Shown: piece after piece, positions 49,956 through 63,098 of the stretch
How the letters are laid out: the number at the start of each line of letters is the position of its first letter
Position numbering within the stretch: position 1 is the first letter of the stretch
NCBI GenBank assembly: GCA_963978545.1
Contig: OZ021729.1
Coordinates: 84,176,670-84,240,669, forward strand
Direction of reading: 5' to 3'
Source: Linyphia triangularis
Lineage: Eukaryota; Arthropoda; Arachnida; Araneae; Linyphiidae
DNA: 64,000 bases
Position numbers and translations under genes: made by a program
The notes under the pieces: generated by a model
Seen by the model: the letters and a program-made list of their open reading frames with translations, nothing else
What the model was told of the DNA's origin: nothing
The model's database searches: none

Positions 49956-51998
49956 TCATTTTAATGACCATTTTAATGTTAAAATCAATTCGGGTGACGA
50001 TTTTTGTTACCCTAGCTGTAAAAAGATTGTAAAAGTTTGAAAATTTAGAAGTGTGAAATTTTTCATACGATAAATATGGGGAAAATTTGAAACGAAACAT
50101 TTTGAAAGTGCACTTTTTGGACCACATTTAGACCCACTTCTTATTTAGTTAGTGTTTTAAAATTGGAATTGGAGTTTTTCCTATATATAAGCTTCAATAT
50201 CACAAACGGAAAAAAAATTTTAATTTTTACTTTTTGATCAATAATTCATTGAATAGTCCGCCATGTGTTTTCAATGGGGCAATTGTATTGATGAGAAAAT
50301 TGCTCAAATGCTTTCAAATTGTGAATTTGAGTAGGATATATGTTTTATAGTCATTCTTTTTATAGTCATTTTATAGACCATTTTAATGTGGAAATCAATT
50401 CGGGTGATGATTTTTGTTACCCTAGCTGTAAAAAGATTGTAAAAGTTTGAAAATTTAGAAGTGTGAAATTTTTCATACGATTAACATGGGGAAAATTTAA
50501 AACGAAACATTTTGAAAGTGCACTTTTTGGACCACCTTTAGACCCACTTCTTATTTAGTTAGTGTTTTAAAATTGAAATTAGAGTTTCTCCTATATATAA
50601 GCTTCAATATCACAAACGGGAAAATAATTTGAAAATTTTAGTTTTTGATCAATAATTCATTGAATAGTCCGCCATGTGTTTTCAATGGGGCAATTGTATT
50701 GATGAGAAAATTGCTCAAATGCTTTCAAATTGTGAATTTGAGTTGGATATATGTTTTATAGTCATTCTTTTTATAGTCATTTTATAGACCATTTTAATGT
50801 GGAAATCAATTCGGGTGATGATTTCTGTTACTTAGCTGTAAAAAGATTGTAAAAGTTTGAAAATTTAGATGTGTGAAATTTTTCATAAATTAACATGGAA
50901 AAAATTTAAAACGAAACATTTTGAAAGTGCACTTTTTGGACCACCTTTAGACCCACTTCTTATTTAGTTAGTGTTTTCAAATTGGAATTGGAGTTTCTCC
51001 TATATATAAGCTTCAATATCACAAACGGGAAAAAATTTTGAAAATTTTACTTTTTGATCAATAATTCATTGAATAGTCCGCCATGTGTTTTCAATGGGGC
51101 AATTGTATTGATGAGAAAATTGCTCAAATGCTTTCAAATTGTGAATTTGAGTAGGATATATGTTTTATAGTCATTCTTTTTATAGTCATTTTATAGACCA
51201 TTTTAATGTGGAAATCAATTCGGGTGATGATTTCTGTTACCCTAGCTGTAAAAAGATTGTAAAGGTTTGAAAATTTAGATGTGTGAAATGTTTCATACGA
51301 TTAACATGGGGAAAATTTAAACCGAAACATTTTGAAAGTGCACTTTTTGGACCACCTTTAGACCCACTTCTTATTTAGTTAGTGTTTTCAAATTGGAATT
51401 GGAGTTTCTCCTATATATAAGCTTCAATATCACAAACGGGAAAAATTTTTGAAAATTTTAGTTTTTGATCAATAATTCATTGAATAGTCCGCCATGTGTT
51501 TTCAATGGGGCAATTGTATTGATGAGAAAATTGCTCAAATGCTTTCAAATTGTGAATTTGAGTTGGATATATGTTTTATAGTAATTCTTTTTATAGTCAT
51601 TTTATAGACCATTTTAATGTGGAAATCAATTCGGGTGATGATTTCTGTTACCCTAGCTGTAAAAAGATTGTAAAAGTTTGAAAATTTAGAAGTGTGAAAT
51701 TTTTCATACGATTAACATGGAAAAAATTTAAAACGAAACATTTTGAAAGTGCACTTTTTGGACCACCTTTAGACCCACTTCTTATTTAGTTAGTGTTTTA
51801 AAATTGAAATTAGAGTTTCTCCTATATATAAGCTTCAATATCACAAACGGGAAAATTTTTTGAAAATTTTAGTTTTTGATCAATAATTCATTGAATAGTC
51901 CGCCATGTGTTTTCAATGGGGGAATTGTATTTTTGAGAAAATTGCTCAAATGCTTTCAAATTGCGAATTTGAGTTGGATATATGTTTATAGTCATTCT
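49956..51998 (+). repeat. Monomer run of 5: alpha, three betas, omega
   Basis: The alpha has CATACGATAAATATGG, which opens a 102-codon minus frame (49819-50127) judged spurious. Unit 2 has GATGATTTTTGTTACC and GGGAAAATAATTTG. Unit 3 begins as the 409-bp variant and switches to omega/beta sequence near 50889-50898, the edge of two large duplications. Unit 4 has GTAAAGGTTTG and AAACCGAAAC. Confidence 0.91.
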
Positions 51999-52487
51999 GG
52001 TACCAAATTTTAATTAAAAAAAAAGTATTCTAAAAATCAAAAATTCCATTTTTCGTATATCTTGAAATATTTCAGTTTAGAGTGTAATTGAATGGAAGAT
52101 TTCGTTTTTAACAAATAGTTCCGAATTGTGTTTTTTATTCAAAAACACTTTAAAAATCAAACTAATTTCAAAATTTTGGCCAAAAAAATTATTTTTGAAT
52201 AGCTTTATGAGAAGTTGAAATTTTGGAACGAAAGCGCTCAGAAACTGTTTTTAAGTCTTTATTTTACTTAGCATTGCTTCGATTTTGAGTGCTAAAATAC
52301 TATTTCATGAGCAAATTGACGATCAGAAAGAAATTGGGTGATGACTTTTATTATCCTAGGCAAAAATTAAGGTTAAAATTCGAAAATTGAGAATCTGAAA
52401 ATTGCCTTAGGATTGGCAAGTTTAATGTATATTCAAAGGGATATAAAGACTTTTTTTGGCAATAACTGAATTTTGAGTAGTAAAATT
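51999..52487 (+). repeat. Insert 28 (type A, subtype A1)
   Basis: AATAGTTCCG and TTGACGATC; paired with insert 32 at +7673. Confidence 0.92.
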
Positions 52488-54123
52488 TCATTTTAATGAC
52501 CATTTTAATGTTAAAATCAATTCGGGTGACGATTTTTGTTACCCTAGCTGTAAAAAGATTGTAAAAGTTTGAAAATTTAGAAGTGTGAAATTTTTCATAC
52601 GATTAATATGGGGAAAATTTGAAACGAAACATTTTGAAAGTGCACTTTTTGGACCACATTTAGACCCACTTCTTATTTAGTTAGTGTTTTAAAATTGGAA
52701 TTGGAGTTTCTCCTATATATAAGCTTCAATATCACAAACGGGAAAAAATTTTGAAAATTTTACTTTTTGATCAATAATTCATTGAATAGTCCGCCATGTG
52801 TTTTCAATGAGGCAATTGTATTCATGAGAAAATTGCTCAAATGCTTTCAAATTGTGAATATAAGTTGGATATATGTTTTATAGTCATTCTTTTTGTAGTC
52901 ATTTTATAGACCATTTTAATGTGGAAATCAATTCGGGTGATGATTTCTGTTACCCTAGCTGTAAAAAGATTGTAAAAGTTTGAAAATTTAGATGTGTGAA
53001 ATTTTTCATACGATTAACATGGGGAAAATTTAAAACGAAACATTTTGAAAGTGCACTTTTTGGACCACCTTTAGACCCACTTCTTATTTAGTTAGTGTTT
53101 TCAAATTGGAATTGGAGTTTCTCCTATATATAAGCTTCAATATCACAAACGGGAAAAAATTTTGAAAATTTTACTTTTTGATCAATAATTCATTGAATAG
53201 TCCGCCATGTGTTTTCAATGAGGCAATTGTATTCATGAGAAAATTGCTCAAATGCTTTCAAATTGTGAATTTAAGTTGGATATATGTTTTATAGTCATTC
53301 TTTTTATAGTCATTTTATAGACCATTTTAATGTGGAAATCAATTCGGGTGATGATTTCTGTTACCCTAGCTGTAAAAAGATTGTAAAAGTTTGAAAATTT
53401 AGATGTGTGAAATGTTTCATACGAATAACATGGGGAAAATTTAAAACGAAACATTTTGAAAGTGCACTTTTTGGACCACCTTTAGACCCATTTCTTATTT
53501 AGTTAGTGTTTTAAAATTGGAATTGGAGTTTCTCCTATATATAAGCTTCAATATCACAAACTGGAAAAATTTTTGAAAATTTTAGTTTTTGATCAATAAT
53601 TCATTGAATAGTCCGCCATGTGTTTTCAATGGGGTAATTGTATTGATGAGAAAATTGCTCAAATGCTTTCAAATTGTGAATTTAAGTTGGATATATGTTT
53701 TATAGTCATTCTTTTTATAGTCATTTTATAGACCATTTTAATGTGGAAATCAATTCGGGTGATGATTTCTGTTACCCTAGCTGTAAAAAGATTGTAAAAG
53801 TTTGAAAATTTAGAAGTGTGAAATTTTTCATACGATTAACATGGAAGAAATTTAAAACGAAACATTTTGAAAGTGCACTTTTTGGACCACCTTTAGACCC
53901 ACTTCTTATTTAGTTAGTGTTTTAAAATTGAAATTAGAGTTTCTCCTATATATAAGCTTCAATATCACAAACGGGAAAAATTTTTGAAAATTTTAGTTTT
54001 TGATCAATAATCCATTGAATAGTCCGCCATGTGTTTTCAATGGGGGAATTGTATTTTTGAGAAAATTGCTCAAATGCTTTCAAATTGCGAATTTGAGTTG
54101 GATATATGTTTTATAATCATTCT
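52488..54123 (+). repeat. Monomer run of 4: alpha, two betas, omega
   Basis: Private variants GTGAATATAAG (52855) and TTTTTGTAGTC (52892) recur only at 60161-61796. The second beta has CATACGAATAAC and the omega ATAATCCATTGAAT. Confidence 0.92.
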
Positions 54124-54612
54124 GATACCAAATTTTAATTAAAAAAAAAGTATTCTAAAAATCAAAAATTCCATTTTTCGTATATCTTGAAATATTTCAG
54201 TTTGGAGTGTAATTGAATGGAAGATTTCGTTTTTAACAAATGGTTCCAAATTGTGTTTTTTATTCAAAAACACTTTAAAAATCAAACTAATTTCAAAATT
54301 TTGGCCAAAAAAATTATTTTTGAATAGCTTTATGAGAAGTTGAAATTTTGGAACGAAAGCGCTCAGAAACTGTTTTTAAGTCTTTATTTTACTTAGCATT
54401 GCTTCGATTTTGTGTGCTAAAATACTATTTCATGAGCAAATTGATGATCAGAAAGAAATTGGGTGATGACTTTTATTATCCTAGGCAAAAATTAAGGTTA
54501 AAATTCGAAAAGTGAGAATCTGAAAATTGCCTTAGGATTGGCAAGTTTAATGTATATTCAAAGGGATATAAAGACTTTTTTTGGCAATAACTGAATTTTG
54601 AGTAGTAAAATT
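54124..54612 (+). repeat. Insert 29 (type B)
   Basis: B marker set; second copy of insert 26 (+5959). Confidence 0.92.
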
Positions 54613-55425
54613 TCATTTTAATGACCATTTTAATGTTAAAATCAATTCGGGTGACGATTTTTGTTACCCTAGCTGTAAAAAGATTGTAAAAGTTTGAAAA
54701 TTTAGAAGTGTGAAATTTTTCATACGATTAATATGGGGAAAATTTGAAACGAAACATTTTGAAAGTGCACTTTTTGGACCACATTTAGATCCACTTCTTA
54801 TTTAGTTAGTGTTTTAAAATTGGAATTGGAGTTTCTCCTATATATAAGCTTCAATATCACAAACTGGAAAAATTTTTGAAAATTTTAGTTTTTGATCAAT
54901 AATTCATTGAATAGTCCGCCATGTGTTTTCAATGGGGTAATTGTATTGATGAGAAAATTGCTCAAATGCTTTCAAATTGTGAATTTAAGTTGGATATATG
55001 TTTTATAGTCATTCTTTTTATAGTCCTTTTATAGACCATTTTAATGTGGAAATCAATTCGGGTGATGATTTCTGTTACCCTAGCTGTAAAAAGATTGTAA
55101 AAGTTTGAAAATTTAGAAGTGTGAAATTTTTCATACGATTAACATGGAAAAAATTTAAAACGAAACATTTTGAAAGTGCACTTTTTGGACCACCTTTAGA
55201 CCCACTTCTTATTTAGTTAGTGTTTTAAAATTGAAATTAGAGTTTCTCCTATATATAAGCTTCAATATAAAAAACGGGAAAATTTTTTGAAAATTTTAGT
55301 TTTTGATCAATAATTCATTGAATAGTCCGCCATGTGTTTTCAATGGGGGAATTGTATTTTTGAGAAAATTGCTCAAATGCTTTCAAATTGCGAATTTGAG
55401 TTGGATATATGTTTATAGTCATTCT
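54613..55425 (+). repeat. Monomer run: alpha/beta chimera, omega (n=2)
   Basis: Copy of 48654-49466 except for TATAGTCCTTTTATAG at 55021, shared only with the copy near 62694. Confidence 0.92.
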
Positions 55426-55914
55426 GGTACCAAATTTTAATTAAAAAAAAAGTATTCTAAAAATCAAAAATTCCATTTTTCGTATATCTTGAAATATTTC
55501 AGTTTAGAGTGTAATTGAATGGAAGATTTCGTTTTTAACAAATGGTTCCAAATTGTGTTTTTTATTCAAAAACACTTTAAAAATCAAACTAATTTCAAAA
55601 TTTTGGCCAAAAAAAATATTTTTGAATAGCTTTATGAGAAGTTGAAATTTTGGAACGAAAGCGCTCAGAAACTGTTTTTAAGTCTTTATTTTACTTAGCA
55701 TTGCTTCGATTTTGAGTGCTAAAATACTATTTCATGAGCAAATTGATAATCAGAAAGAAATTGGGTGATGACTTTTATTATCCTAGGCAAAAATTAAGGT
55801 TAAAATTCGAAAATTGAGAATCTGAAAATTGCCTTAGGATTGGCAAGTTTAATGTATATTCAAAGGGATATAAAGACTTTTTTTGGCAATAACTGAATTT
55901 TGAGTAGTAAAATT
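55426..55914 (+). repeat. Insert 30 (type A, subtype A3)
   Basis: GGTACC, TTGATAATC; second copy of insert 27 (+5959). Confidence 0.92.
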
Positions 55915-57547
55915 TCATTTTAATGACCATTTTAATGTTAAAATCAATTCGGGTGACGATTTTTGTTACCCTAGCTGTAAAAAGATTGTAAAAGTTTGAA
56001 AATTTAGAAGTGTGAAATTTTTCATACGATAAATATGGGGAAAATTTGAAACGAAACATTTTGAAAGTGCACTTTTTGGACCACATTTAGACCCACTTCT
56101 TATTTAGTTAGTGTTTTAAAATTGGAATTGGAGTTTTTCCTATATATAAGCTTCAATATCACAAACGGAAAAAAAATTTTAATTTTTACTTTTTGATCAA
56201 TAATTCATTGAATAGTCCGCCATGTGTTTTCAATGGGGCAATTGTATTGATGAGAAAATTGCTCAAATGCTTTCAAATTGTGAATTTGAGTAGGATATAT
56301 GTTTTATAGTCATTCTTTTTATAGTCATTTTATAGACCATTTTAATGTGGAAATCAATTCGGGTGATGATTTTTGTTACCCTAGCTGTAAAAAGATTGTA
56401 AAAGTTTGAAAATTTAGAAGTGTGAAATTTTTCATACGATTAACATGGGGAAAATTTAAAACGAAACATTTTGAAAGTGCACTTTTTGGACCACCTTTAG
56501 ACCCACTTCTTATTTAGTTAGTGTTTTAAAATTGAAATTAGAGTTTCTCCTATATATAAGCTTCAATATCACAAACGGGAAAATAATTTGAAAATTTTAG
56601 TTTTTGATCAATAATTCATTGAATAGTCCGCCATGTGTTTTCAATGGGGCAATTGTATTGATGAGAAAATTGCTCAAATGCTTTCAAATTGTGAATTTGA
56701 GTTGGATATATGTTTTATAGTCATTCTTTTTATAGTCATTTTATAGACCATTTTAATGTGGAAATCAATTCGGGTGATGATTTCTGTTACTTAGCTGTAA
56801 AAAGATTGTAAAAGTTTGAAAATTTAGATGTGTGAAATTTTTCATAAATTAACATGGGGAAAATTTAAAATGAAACATTTTGAAAGTGCACTATTTGGAC
56901 CACCTTTAGACCCACTTCTTATTTAGTTAGTGTTTTAAAATTGCAATTGGAGTTTCTCCTATATATAAGCTTCAATATCACAAACGGGAAAAATTTTTGA
57001 AAATTTTACTTTTTGATCAATAATTCATTGAATAGTCAGCAATGTGTTTTCAATGGGGCAATTGTATTGATGAGAAAATTGCTCAAATGCTTTCAAATTG
57101 TGAATTTGAGTAGGATATATGTTTTATAGTCATTCTTTTTATAGTCATTTTATAGACCATTTTAATGTGGAAATCAATTCGGGTGATGATTTCTGTTACC
57201 CTAGCTGTAAAAAGATTGTAAAAGTTTGAAAATTTAGATGTGTGAAATGTTTCATACGATTAACATGGATAAAATTTAAAACGAAACATTTTGAAAGTGC
57301 ACTTTTTGGACCACCTTTAGACCCACTTCTTATTTAGTTAGTGTTTTAAAATTGGAATTAGAGTTTCTCCTATACATAAGCTTCAATATCACTAACGGGA
57401 AAATTTTTTGAAAATTTTAGTTTTTGATCAATAATTCATTGAATAGTCCGCCATGTGTTTTCAATGGGGGAATTGTATTTTTGAGAAAATTGCTCAAATG
57501 CTTTCAAATTGCGAATTTGAGTTGGATATATGTTTTATAATCATTCT
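55915..57547 (+). repeat. Monomer run of 4: alpha, beta, 409-bp variant, omega hybrid
   Basis: The alpha has CATACGATAAATATGG. Unit 3 is a 409-bp variant with private AAAATGAAAC, TTGCAATTGG and GTCAGCAATGTG. The omega hybrid has CATGGATAAAATTT, CTATACATAAGC and CACTAACGGG. Confidence 0.91.
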
Positions 57548-58036
57548 GATACCAAATTTTAATTAAAAAAAAAGTATTCTAAAAATCAAAAATTCCATTT
57601 TTCGTATATCTTGAAATATTTCAGTTTGGAGTGTAATTGAATGGAAGATTTCGTTTTTAACAAATGGTTCCAAATTGTGTTTTTTATTCAAAAACACTTT
57701 AAAAATCAAACTAATTTCAAAATTTTGGCCAAAAAAATTATTTTTGAATAGCTTTATGAGAAGTTGAAATTTTGGAACGAAAGCGCTCAGAAACTGTTTT
57801 TAAGTCTTTATTTTACTTAGCATTGCTTCGATTTTGAGTGCTAAAATACTATTTCATGAGCAAATTGATGATCAGAAAGAAATTGGGTGATGACTTTTAT
57901 TATCCTAGGCAAAAATTAAGGTTAAAATTCGAAAATTGAGAATCTGAAAATTGCCTTAGGATTGGCAAGTTTAATGTATATTCAAAGGGATATAAAGACT
58001 TTTTTTGGCAATAACTGAATTTTGAGTAGTAAAATT
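57548..58036 (+). repeat. Insert 31 (B/A hybrid)
   Basis: GATACC and TTTGGAGTG (B) with TTTGAGTGC and AAAATTGAG (A), the same mosaic as insert 15 but without its 9-bp duplication. Confidence 0.91.
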
Positions 58037-59671
58037 TCATTTTAATGACCACTTTAATGTTAAAATCAATTCGGGTGACGATTTTTGTTACCCTAGCTGT
58101 AAAAAGATTGTAAAAGTTTGAAAATTTAGAAGTGTGAAATTTTTCATACGATTAATATGGGGAAAATTTGAAACGAAACATTTTGAAAGTGCACTTTTTG
58201 GACCACATTTAGACCCACTTCTTATTTAGTTAGTGTTTTAAAATTGGAATTGGAGTTTCTCCTATATATAAGCTTCAATATCACAAACGGGAAAAAATTT
58301 TGAAAATTTTACTTTTTGATCAATAATTCATTGAATAGTCCGCCATGTGTTTTCAATGAGGCAATTGTATTCATGAGAAAATTGCTCAAATGCTTTCAAA
58401 TTGTGAATTTAAGTTGGATATATGTTTTATAGTCATTCTTTTTATAGTCATTTTATAGACCATTTTAATGTGGAAATCAATTCGGGTGATGATTTCTGTT
58501 ACCCTAGCTGTAAAAAGATTGTAAAAGTTTGAAAATTTAGAAGTGTGAAATTTTTCATACGATTAACATGGAAAAAATTTAAAACGAAACATTTTGAAAG
58601 TGCACTTTTTGGACCACCTTTAGACCCACTTCTTATTTAGTTAGTGTTTTCAAATTGGAATTGGAGTTTCTCCTATATATAAGCTTCAATATCACAAACG
58701 GGAAAAAATTTTGAAAATTTTACTTTTTGATCAATAATTCATTGAATAGTCCGCCATGTGTTTTCAATGGGGCAATTGTATTGATGAGAAAATTGCTCAA
58801 ATGCTTTCAAATTGTGAATTTGAGTAGGATATATGTTTTATAGTCATTCTTTTTATAGTCATTTTATAGACCATTTTAATGTGGAAATCAATTCGGGTGA
58901 TGATTTCTGTTACCCTAGCTGTAAAAAGATTGTAAAGGTTTGAAAATTTAGATGTGTGAAATGTTTCATACGATTAACATGGGGAAAATTTAAACCGAAA
59001 CATTTTGAAAGTGCACTTTTTGGACCACCTTTAGACCCACTTCTTATTTAGTTAGTGTTTTCAAATTGGAATTGGAGTTTCTCCTATATATAAGCTTCAA
59101 TATCACAAACGGGAAAAATTTTTGAAAATTTTAGTTTTTGATCAATAATTCATTGAATAGTCCGCCATGTGTTTTCAATGGGGCAATTGTATTGATGAGA
59201 AAATTGCTCAAATGCTTTCAAATTGTGAATTTGAGTTGGATATATGTTTTATAGTAATTCTTTTTATAGTCATTTTATAGACCATTTTAATGTGGAAATC
59301 AATTCGGGTGATGATTTCTGTTACCCTAGCTGTAAAAAGATTGTAAAAGTTTGAAAATTTAGAAGTGTGAAATTTTTCATACGATTAACATGGAAAAAAT
59401 TTAAAACGAAACATTTTGAAAGTGCACTTTTTGGACCACCTTTAGACCCACTTCTTATTTAGTTAGTGTTTTAAAATTGAAATTAGAGTTTCTCCTATAT
59501 ATAAGCTTCAATATCACAAACGGGAAAATTTTTTGAAAATTTTAGTTTTTGATCAATAATTCATTGAATAGTCCGCCATGTGTTTTCAATGGGGGAATTG
59601 TATTTTTGAGAAAATTGCTCAAATGCTTTCAAATTGCGAATTTGAGTTGGATATATGTTTATAGTCATTCT
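58037..59671 (+). repeat. Monomer run of 4: alpha, omega/beta chimera, beta, omega
   Basis: The alpha has GACCACTTTAATG. Unit 2 has an omega-type CATGGAAAAAATTT with a beta tail (GTTTTCAAATTGG, GAGTAGG); this composite is the left part of the copy starting near 58562. Unit 3 has GTAAAGGTTTG and TAGTAATTC. Confidence 0.91.
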
Positions 59672-60160
59672 GGTACCAAATTTTAATTAAAAAAAAAGTA
59701 TTCTAAAAATCAAAAATTCCATTTTTCGTATATCTTGAAATATTTCAGTTTAGAGTGTAATTGAATGGAAGATTTCGTTTTTAACAAATAGTTCCGAATT
59801 GTGTTTTTTATTCAAAAACACTTTAAAAATCAAACTAATTTCAAAATTTTGGCCAAAAAAATTATTTTTGAATAGCTTTATGAGAAGTTGAAATTTTGGA
59901 ACGAAAGCGCTCAGAAACTGTTTTTAAGTCTTTATTTTACTTAGCATTGCTTCGATTTTGAGTGCTAAAATACTATTTCATGAGCAAATTGACGATCAGA
60001 AAGAAATTGGGTGATGACTTTTATTATCCTAGGCAAAAATTAAGGTTAAAATTCGAAAATTGAGAATCTGAAAATTGCCTTAGGATTGGCAAGTTTAATG
60101 TATATTCAAAGGGATATAAAGACTTTTTTTGGCAATAACTGAATTTTGAGTAGTAAAATT
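59672..60160 (+). repeat. Insert 32 (type A, subtype A1)
   Basis: AATAGTTCCG, TTGACGATC; copy of insert 28. Confidence 0.92.
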
Positions 60161-61796
60161 TCATTTTAATGACCATTTTAATGTTAAAATCAATTCGGGT
60201 GACGATTTTTGTTACCCTAGCTGTAAAAAGATTGTAAAAGTTTGAAAATTTAGAAGTGTGAAATTTTTCATACGATTAATATGGGGAAAATTTGAAACGA
60301 AACATTTTGAAAGTGCACTTTTTGGACCACATTTAGACCCACTTCTTATTTAGTTAGTGTTTTAAAATTGGAATTGGAGTTTCTCCTATATATAAGCTTC
60401 AATATCACAAACGGGAAAAAATTTTGAAAATTTTACTTTTTGATCAATAATTCATTGAATAGTCCGCCATGTGTTTTCAATGAGGCAATTGTATTCATGA
60501 GAAAATTGCTCAAATGCTTTCAAATTGTGAATATAAGTTGGATATATGTTTTATAGTCATTCTTTTTGTAGTCATTTTATAGACCATTTTAATGTGGAAA
60601 TCAATTCGGGTGATGATTTCTGTTACCCTAGCTGTAAAAAGATTGTAAAAGTTTGAAAATTTAGATGTGTGAAATTTTTCATACGATTAACATGGGGAAA
60701 ATTTAAAACGAAACATTTTGAAAGTGCACTTTTTGGACCACCTTTAGACCCACTTCTTATTTAGTTAGTGTTTTCAAATTGGAATTGGAGTTTCTCCTAT
60801 ATATAAGCTTCAATATCACAAACGGGAAAAAATTTTGAAAATTTTACTTTTTGATCAATAATTCATTGAATAGTCCGCCATGTGTTTTCAATGAGGCAAT
60901 TGTATTCATGAGAAAATTGCTCAAATGCTTTCAAATTGTGAATTTAAGTTGGATATATGTTTTATAGTCATTCTTTTTATAGTCATTTTATAGACCATTT
61001 TAATGTGGAAATCAATTCGGGTGATGATTTCTGTTACCCTAGCTGTAAAAAGATTGTAAAAGTTTGAAAATTTAGATGTGTGAAATGTTTCATACGAATA
61101 ACATGGGGAAAATTTAAAACGAAACATTTTGAAAGTGCACTTTTTGGACCACCTTTAGACCCATTTCTTATTTAGTTAGTGTTTTAAAATTGGAATTGGA
61201 GTTTCTCCTATATATAAGCTTCAATATCACAAACTGGAAAAATTTTTGAAAATTTTAGTTTTTGATCAATAATTCATTGAATAGTCCGCCATGTGTTTTC
61301 AATGGGGTAATTGTATTGATGAGAAAATTGCTCAAATGCTTTCAAATTGTGAATTTAAGTTGGATATATGTTTTATAGTCATTCTTTTTATAGTCATTTT
61401 ATAGACCATTTTAATGTGGAAATCAATTCGGGTGATGATTTCTGTTACCCTAGCTGTAAAAAGATTGTAAAAGTTTGAAAATTTAGAAGTGTGAAATTTT
61501 TCATACGATTAACATGGAAGAAATTTAAAACGAAACATTTTGAAAGTGCACTTTTTGGACCACCTTTAGACCCACTTCTTATTTAGTTAGTGTTTTAAAA
61601 TTGAAATTAGAGTTTCTCCTATATATAAGCTTCAATATCACAAACGGGAAAAATTTTTGAAAATTTTAGTTTTTGATCAATAATCCATTGAATAGTCCGC
61701 CATGTGTTTTCAATGGGGGAATTGTATTTTTGAGAAAATTGCTCAAATGCTTTCAAATTGCGAATTTGAGTTGGATATATGTTTTATAATCATTCT
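60161..61796 (+). repeat. Monomer run of 4: alpha, two betas, omega
   Basis: Copy of 52488-54123, including GTGAATATAAG, TTTTTGTAGTC, CATACGAATAAC and ATAATCCATTGAAT. Confidence 0.92.
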
Positions 61797-62285
61797 GATA
61801 CCAAATTTTAATTAAAAAAAAAGTATTCTAAAAATCAAAAATTCCATTTTTCGTATATCTTGAAATATTTCAGTTTGGAGTGTAATTGAATGGAAGATTT
61901 CGTTTTTAACAAATGGTTCCAAATTGTGTTTTTTATTCAAAAACACTTTAAAAATCAAACTAATTTCAAAATTTTGGCCAAAAAAATTATTTTTGAATAG
62001 CTTTATGAGAAGTTGAAATTTTGGAACGAAAGCGCTCAGAAACTGTTTTTAAGTCTTTATTTTACTTAGCATTGCTTCGATTTTGTGTGCTAAAATACTA
62101 TTTCATGAGCAAATTGATGATCAGAAAGAAATTGGGTGATGACTTTTATTATCCTAGGCAAAAATTAAGGTTAAAATTCGAAAAGTGAGAATCTGAAAAT
62201 TGCCTTAGGATTGGCAAGTTTAATGTATATTCAAAGGGATATAAAGACTTTTTTTGGCAATAACTGAATTTTGAGTAGTAAAATT
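61797..62285 (+). repeat. Insert 33 (type B)
   Basis: B marker set; third copy of insert 26. Confidence 0.92.
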
Positions 62286-63098
62286 TCATTTTAATGACCA
62301 TTTTAATGTTAAAATCAATTCGGGTGACGATTTTTGTTACCCTAGCTGTAAAAAGATTGTAAAAGTTTGAAAATTTAGAAGTGTGAAATTTTTCATACGA
62401 TTAATATGGGGAAAATTTGAAACGAAACATTTTGAAAGTGCACTTTTTGGACCACATTTAGATCCACTTCTTATTTAGTTAGTGTTTTAAAATTGGAATT
62501 GGAGTTTCTCCTATATATAAGCTTCAATATCACAAACTGGAAAAATTTTTGAAAATTTTAGTTTTTGATCAATAATTCATTGAATAGTCCGCCATGTGTT
62601 TTCAATGGGGTAATTGTATTGATGAGAAAATTGCTCAAATGCTTTCAAATTGTGAATTTAAGTTGGATATATGTTTTATAGTCATTCTTTTTATAGTCCT
62701 TTTATAGACCATTTTAATGTGGAAATCAATTCGGGTGATGATTTCTGTTACCCTAGCTGTAAAAAGATTGTAAAAGTTTGAAAATTTAGAAGTGTGAAAT
62801 TTTTCATACGATTAACATGGAAAAAATTTAAAACGAAACATTTTGAAAGTGCACTTTTTGGACCACCTTTAGACCCACTTCTTATTTAGTTAGTGTTTTA
62901 AAATTGAAATTAGAGTTTCTCCTATATATAAGCTTCAATATAAAAAACGGGAAAATTTTTTGAAAATTTTAGTTTTTGATCAATAATTCATTGAATAGTC
63001 CGCCATGTGTTTTCAATGGGGGAATTGTATTTTTGAGAAAATTGCTCAAATGCTTTCAAATTGCGAATTTGAGTTGGATATATGTTTATAGTCATTCT
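62286..63098 (+). repeat. Monomer run: alpha/beta chimera, omega (n=2)
   Basis: Copy of 54613-55425, including TATAGTCCTTTTATAG. Confidence 0.92.

Larger units (their letters stand above)
47144..50898 (+). other. Segmental block copy I (repeated at +5959 and +13632)
   Basis: Matches 53103-56857. The left edge is sharp: TTTTAAAATTGG here against TTTTCAAATTGG there. The right edge is CATGGAAA against CATGGGGA. It shares CATACGAATAAC, ATAATCCATTG and CATACGATAAATATGG. One difference noticed: TAGTCATTTTATAG here, TAGTCCTTTTATAG in the other two copies. Confidence 0.88.
50889..56327 (+). other. Segmental duplication, left copy (partner at +7673)
   Basis: Inserts at 51999, 54124 and 55426 map exactly to 59672, 61797 and 63099. 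Private variants GTGAATATAAG, TTTTTGTAGTC and TAGTCCTTTTATAG occur in both. The left edge lies in the head of a monomer, where 409-bp-variant sequence (CATAAATTAAC) gives way to CATGGAAAAA. The right edge is limited only by the window end. Confidence 0.9.

Noticed and set aside
49819..50127. 102-codon minus-strand frames (also 55778-56086 and 63451-63759) and 68-codon frames at 22549, 47289, 53248 and 60921
   Set aside because: They recur because the DNA block is duplicated. Each depends on one base (CATACGATAAATATGG or CATACGAATAAC) that removes a stop present in sister copies. No coding signature.
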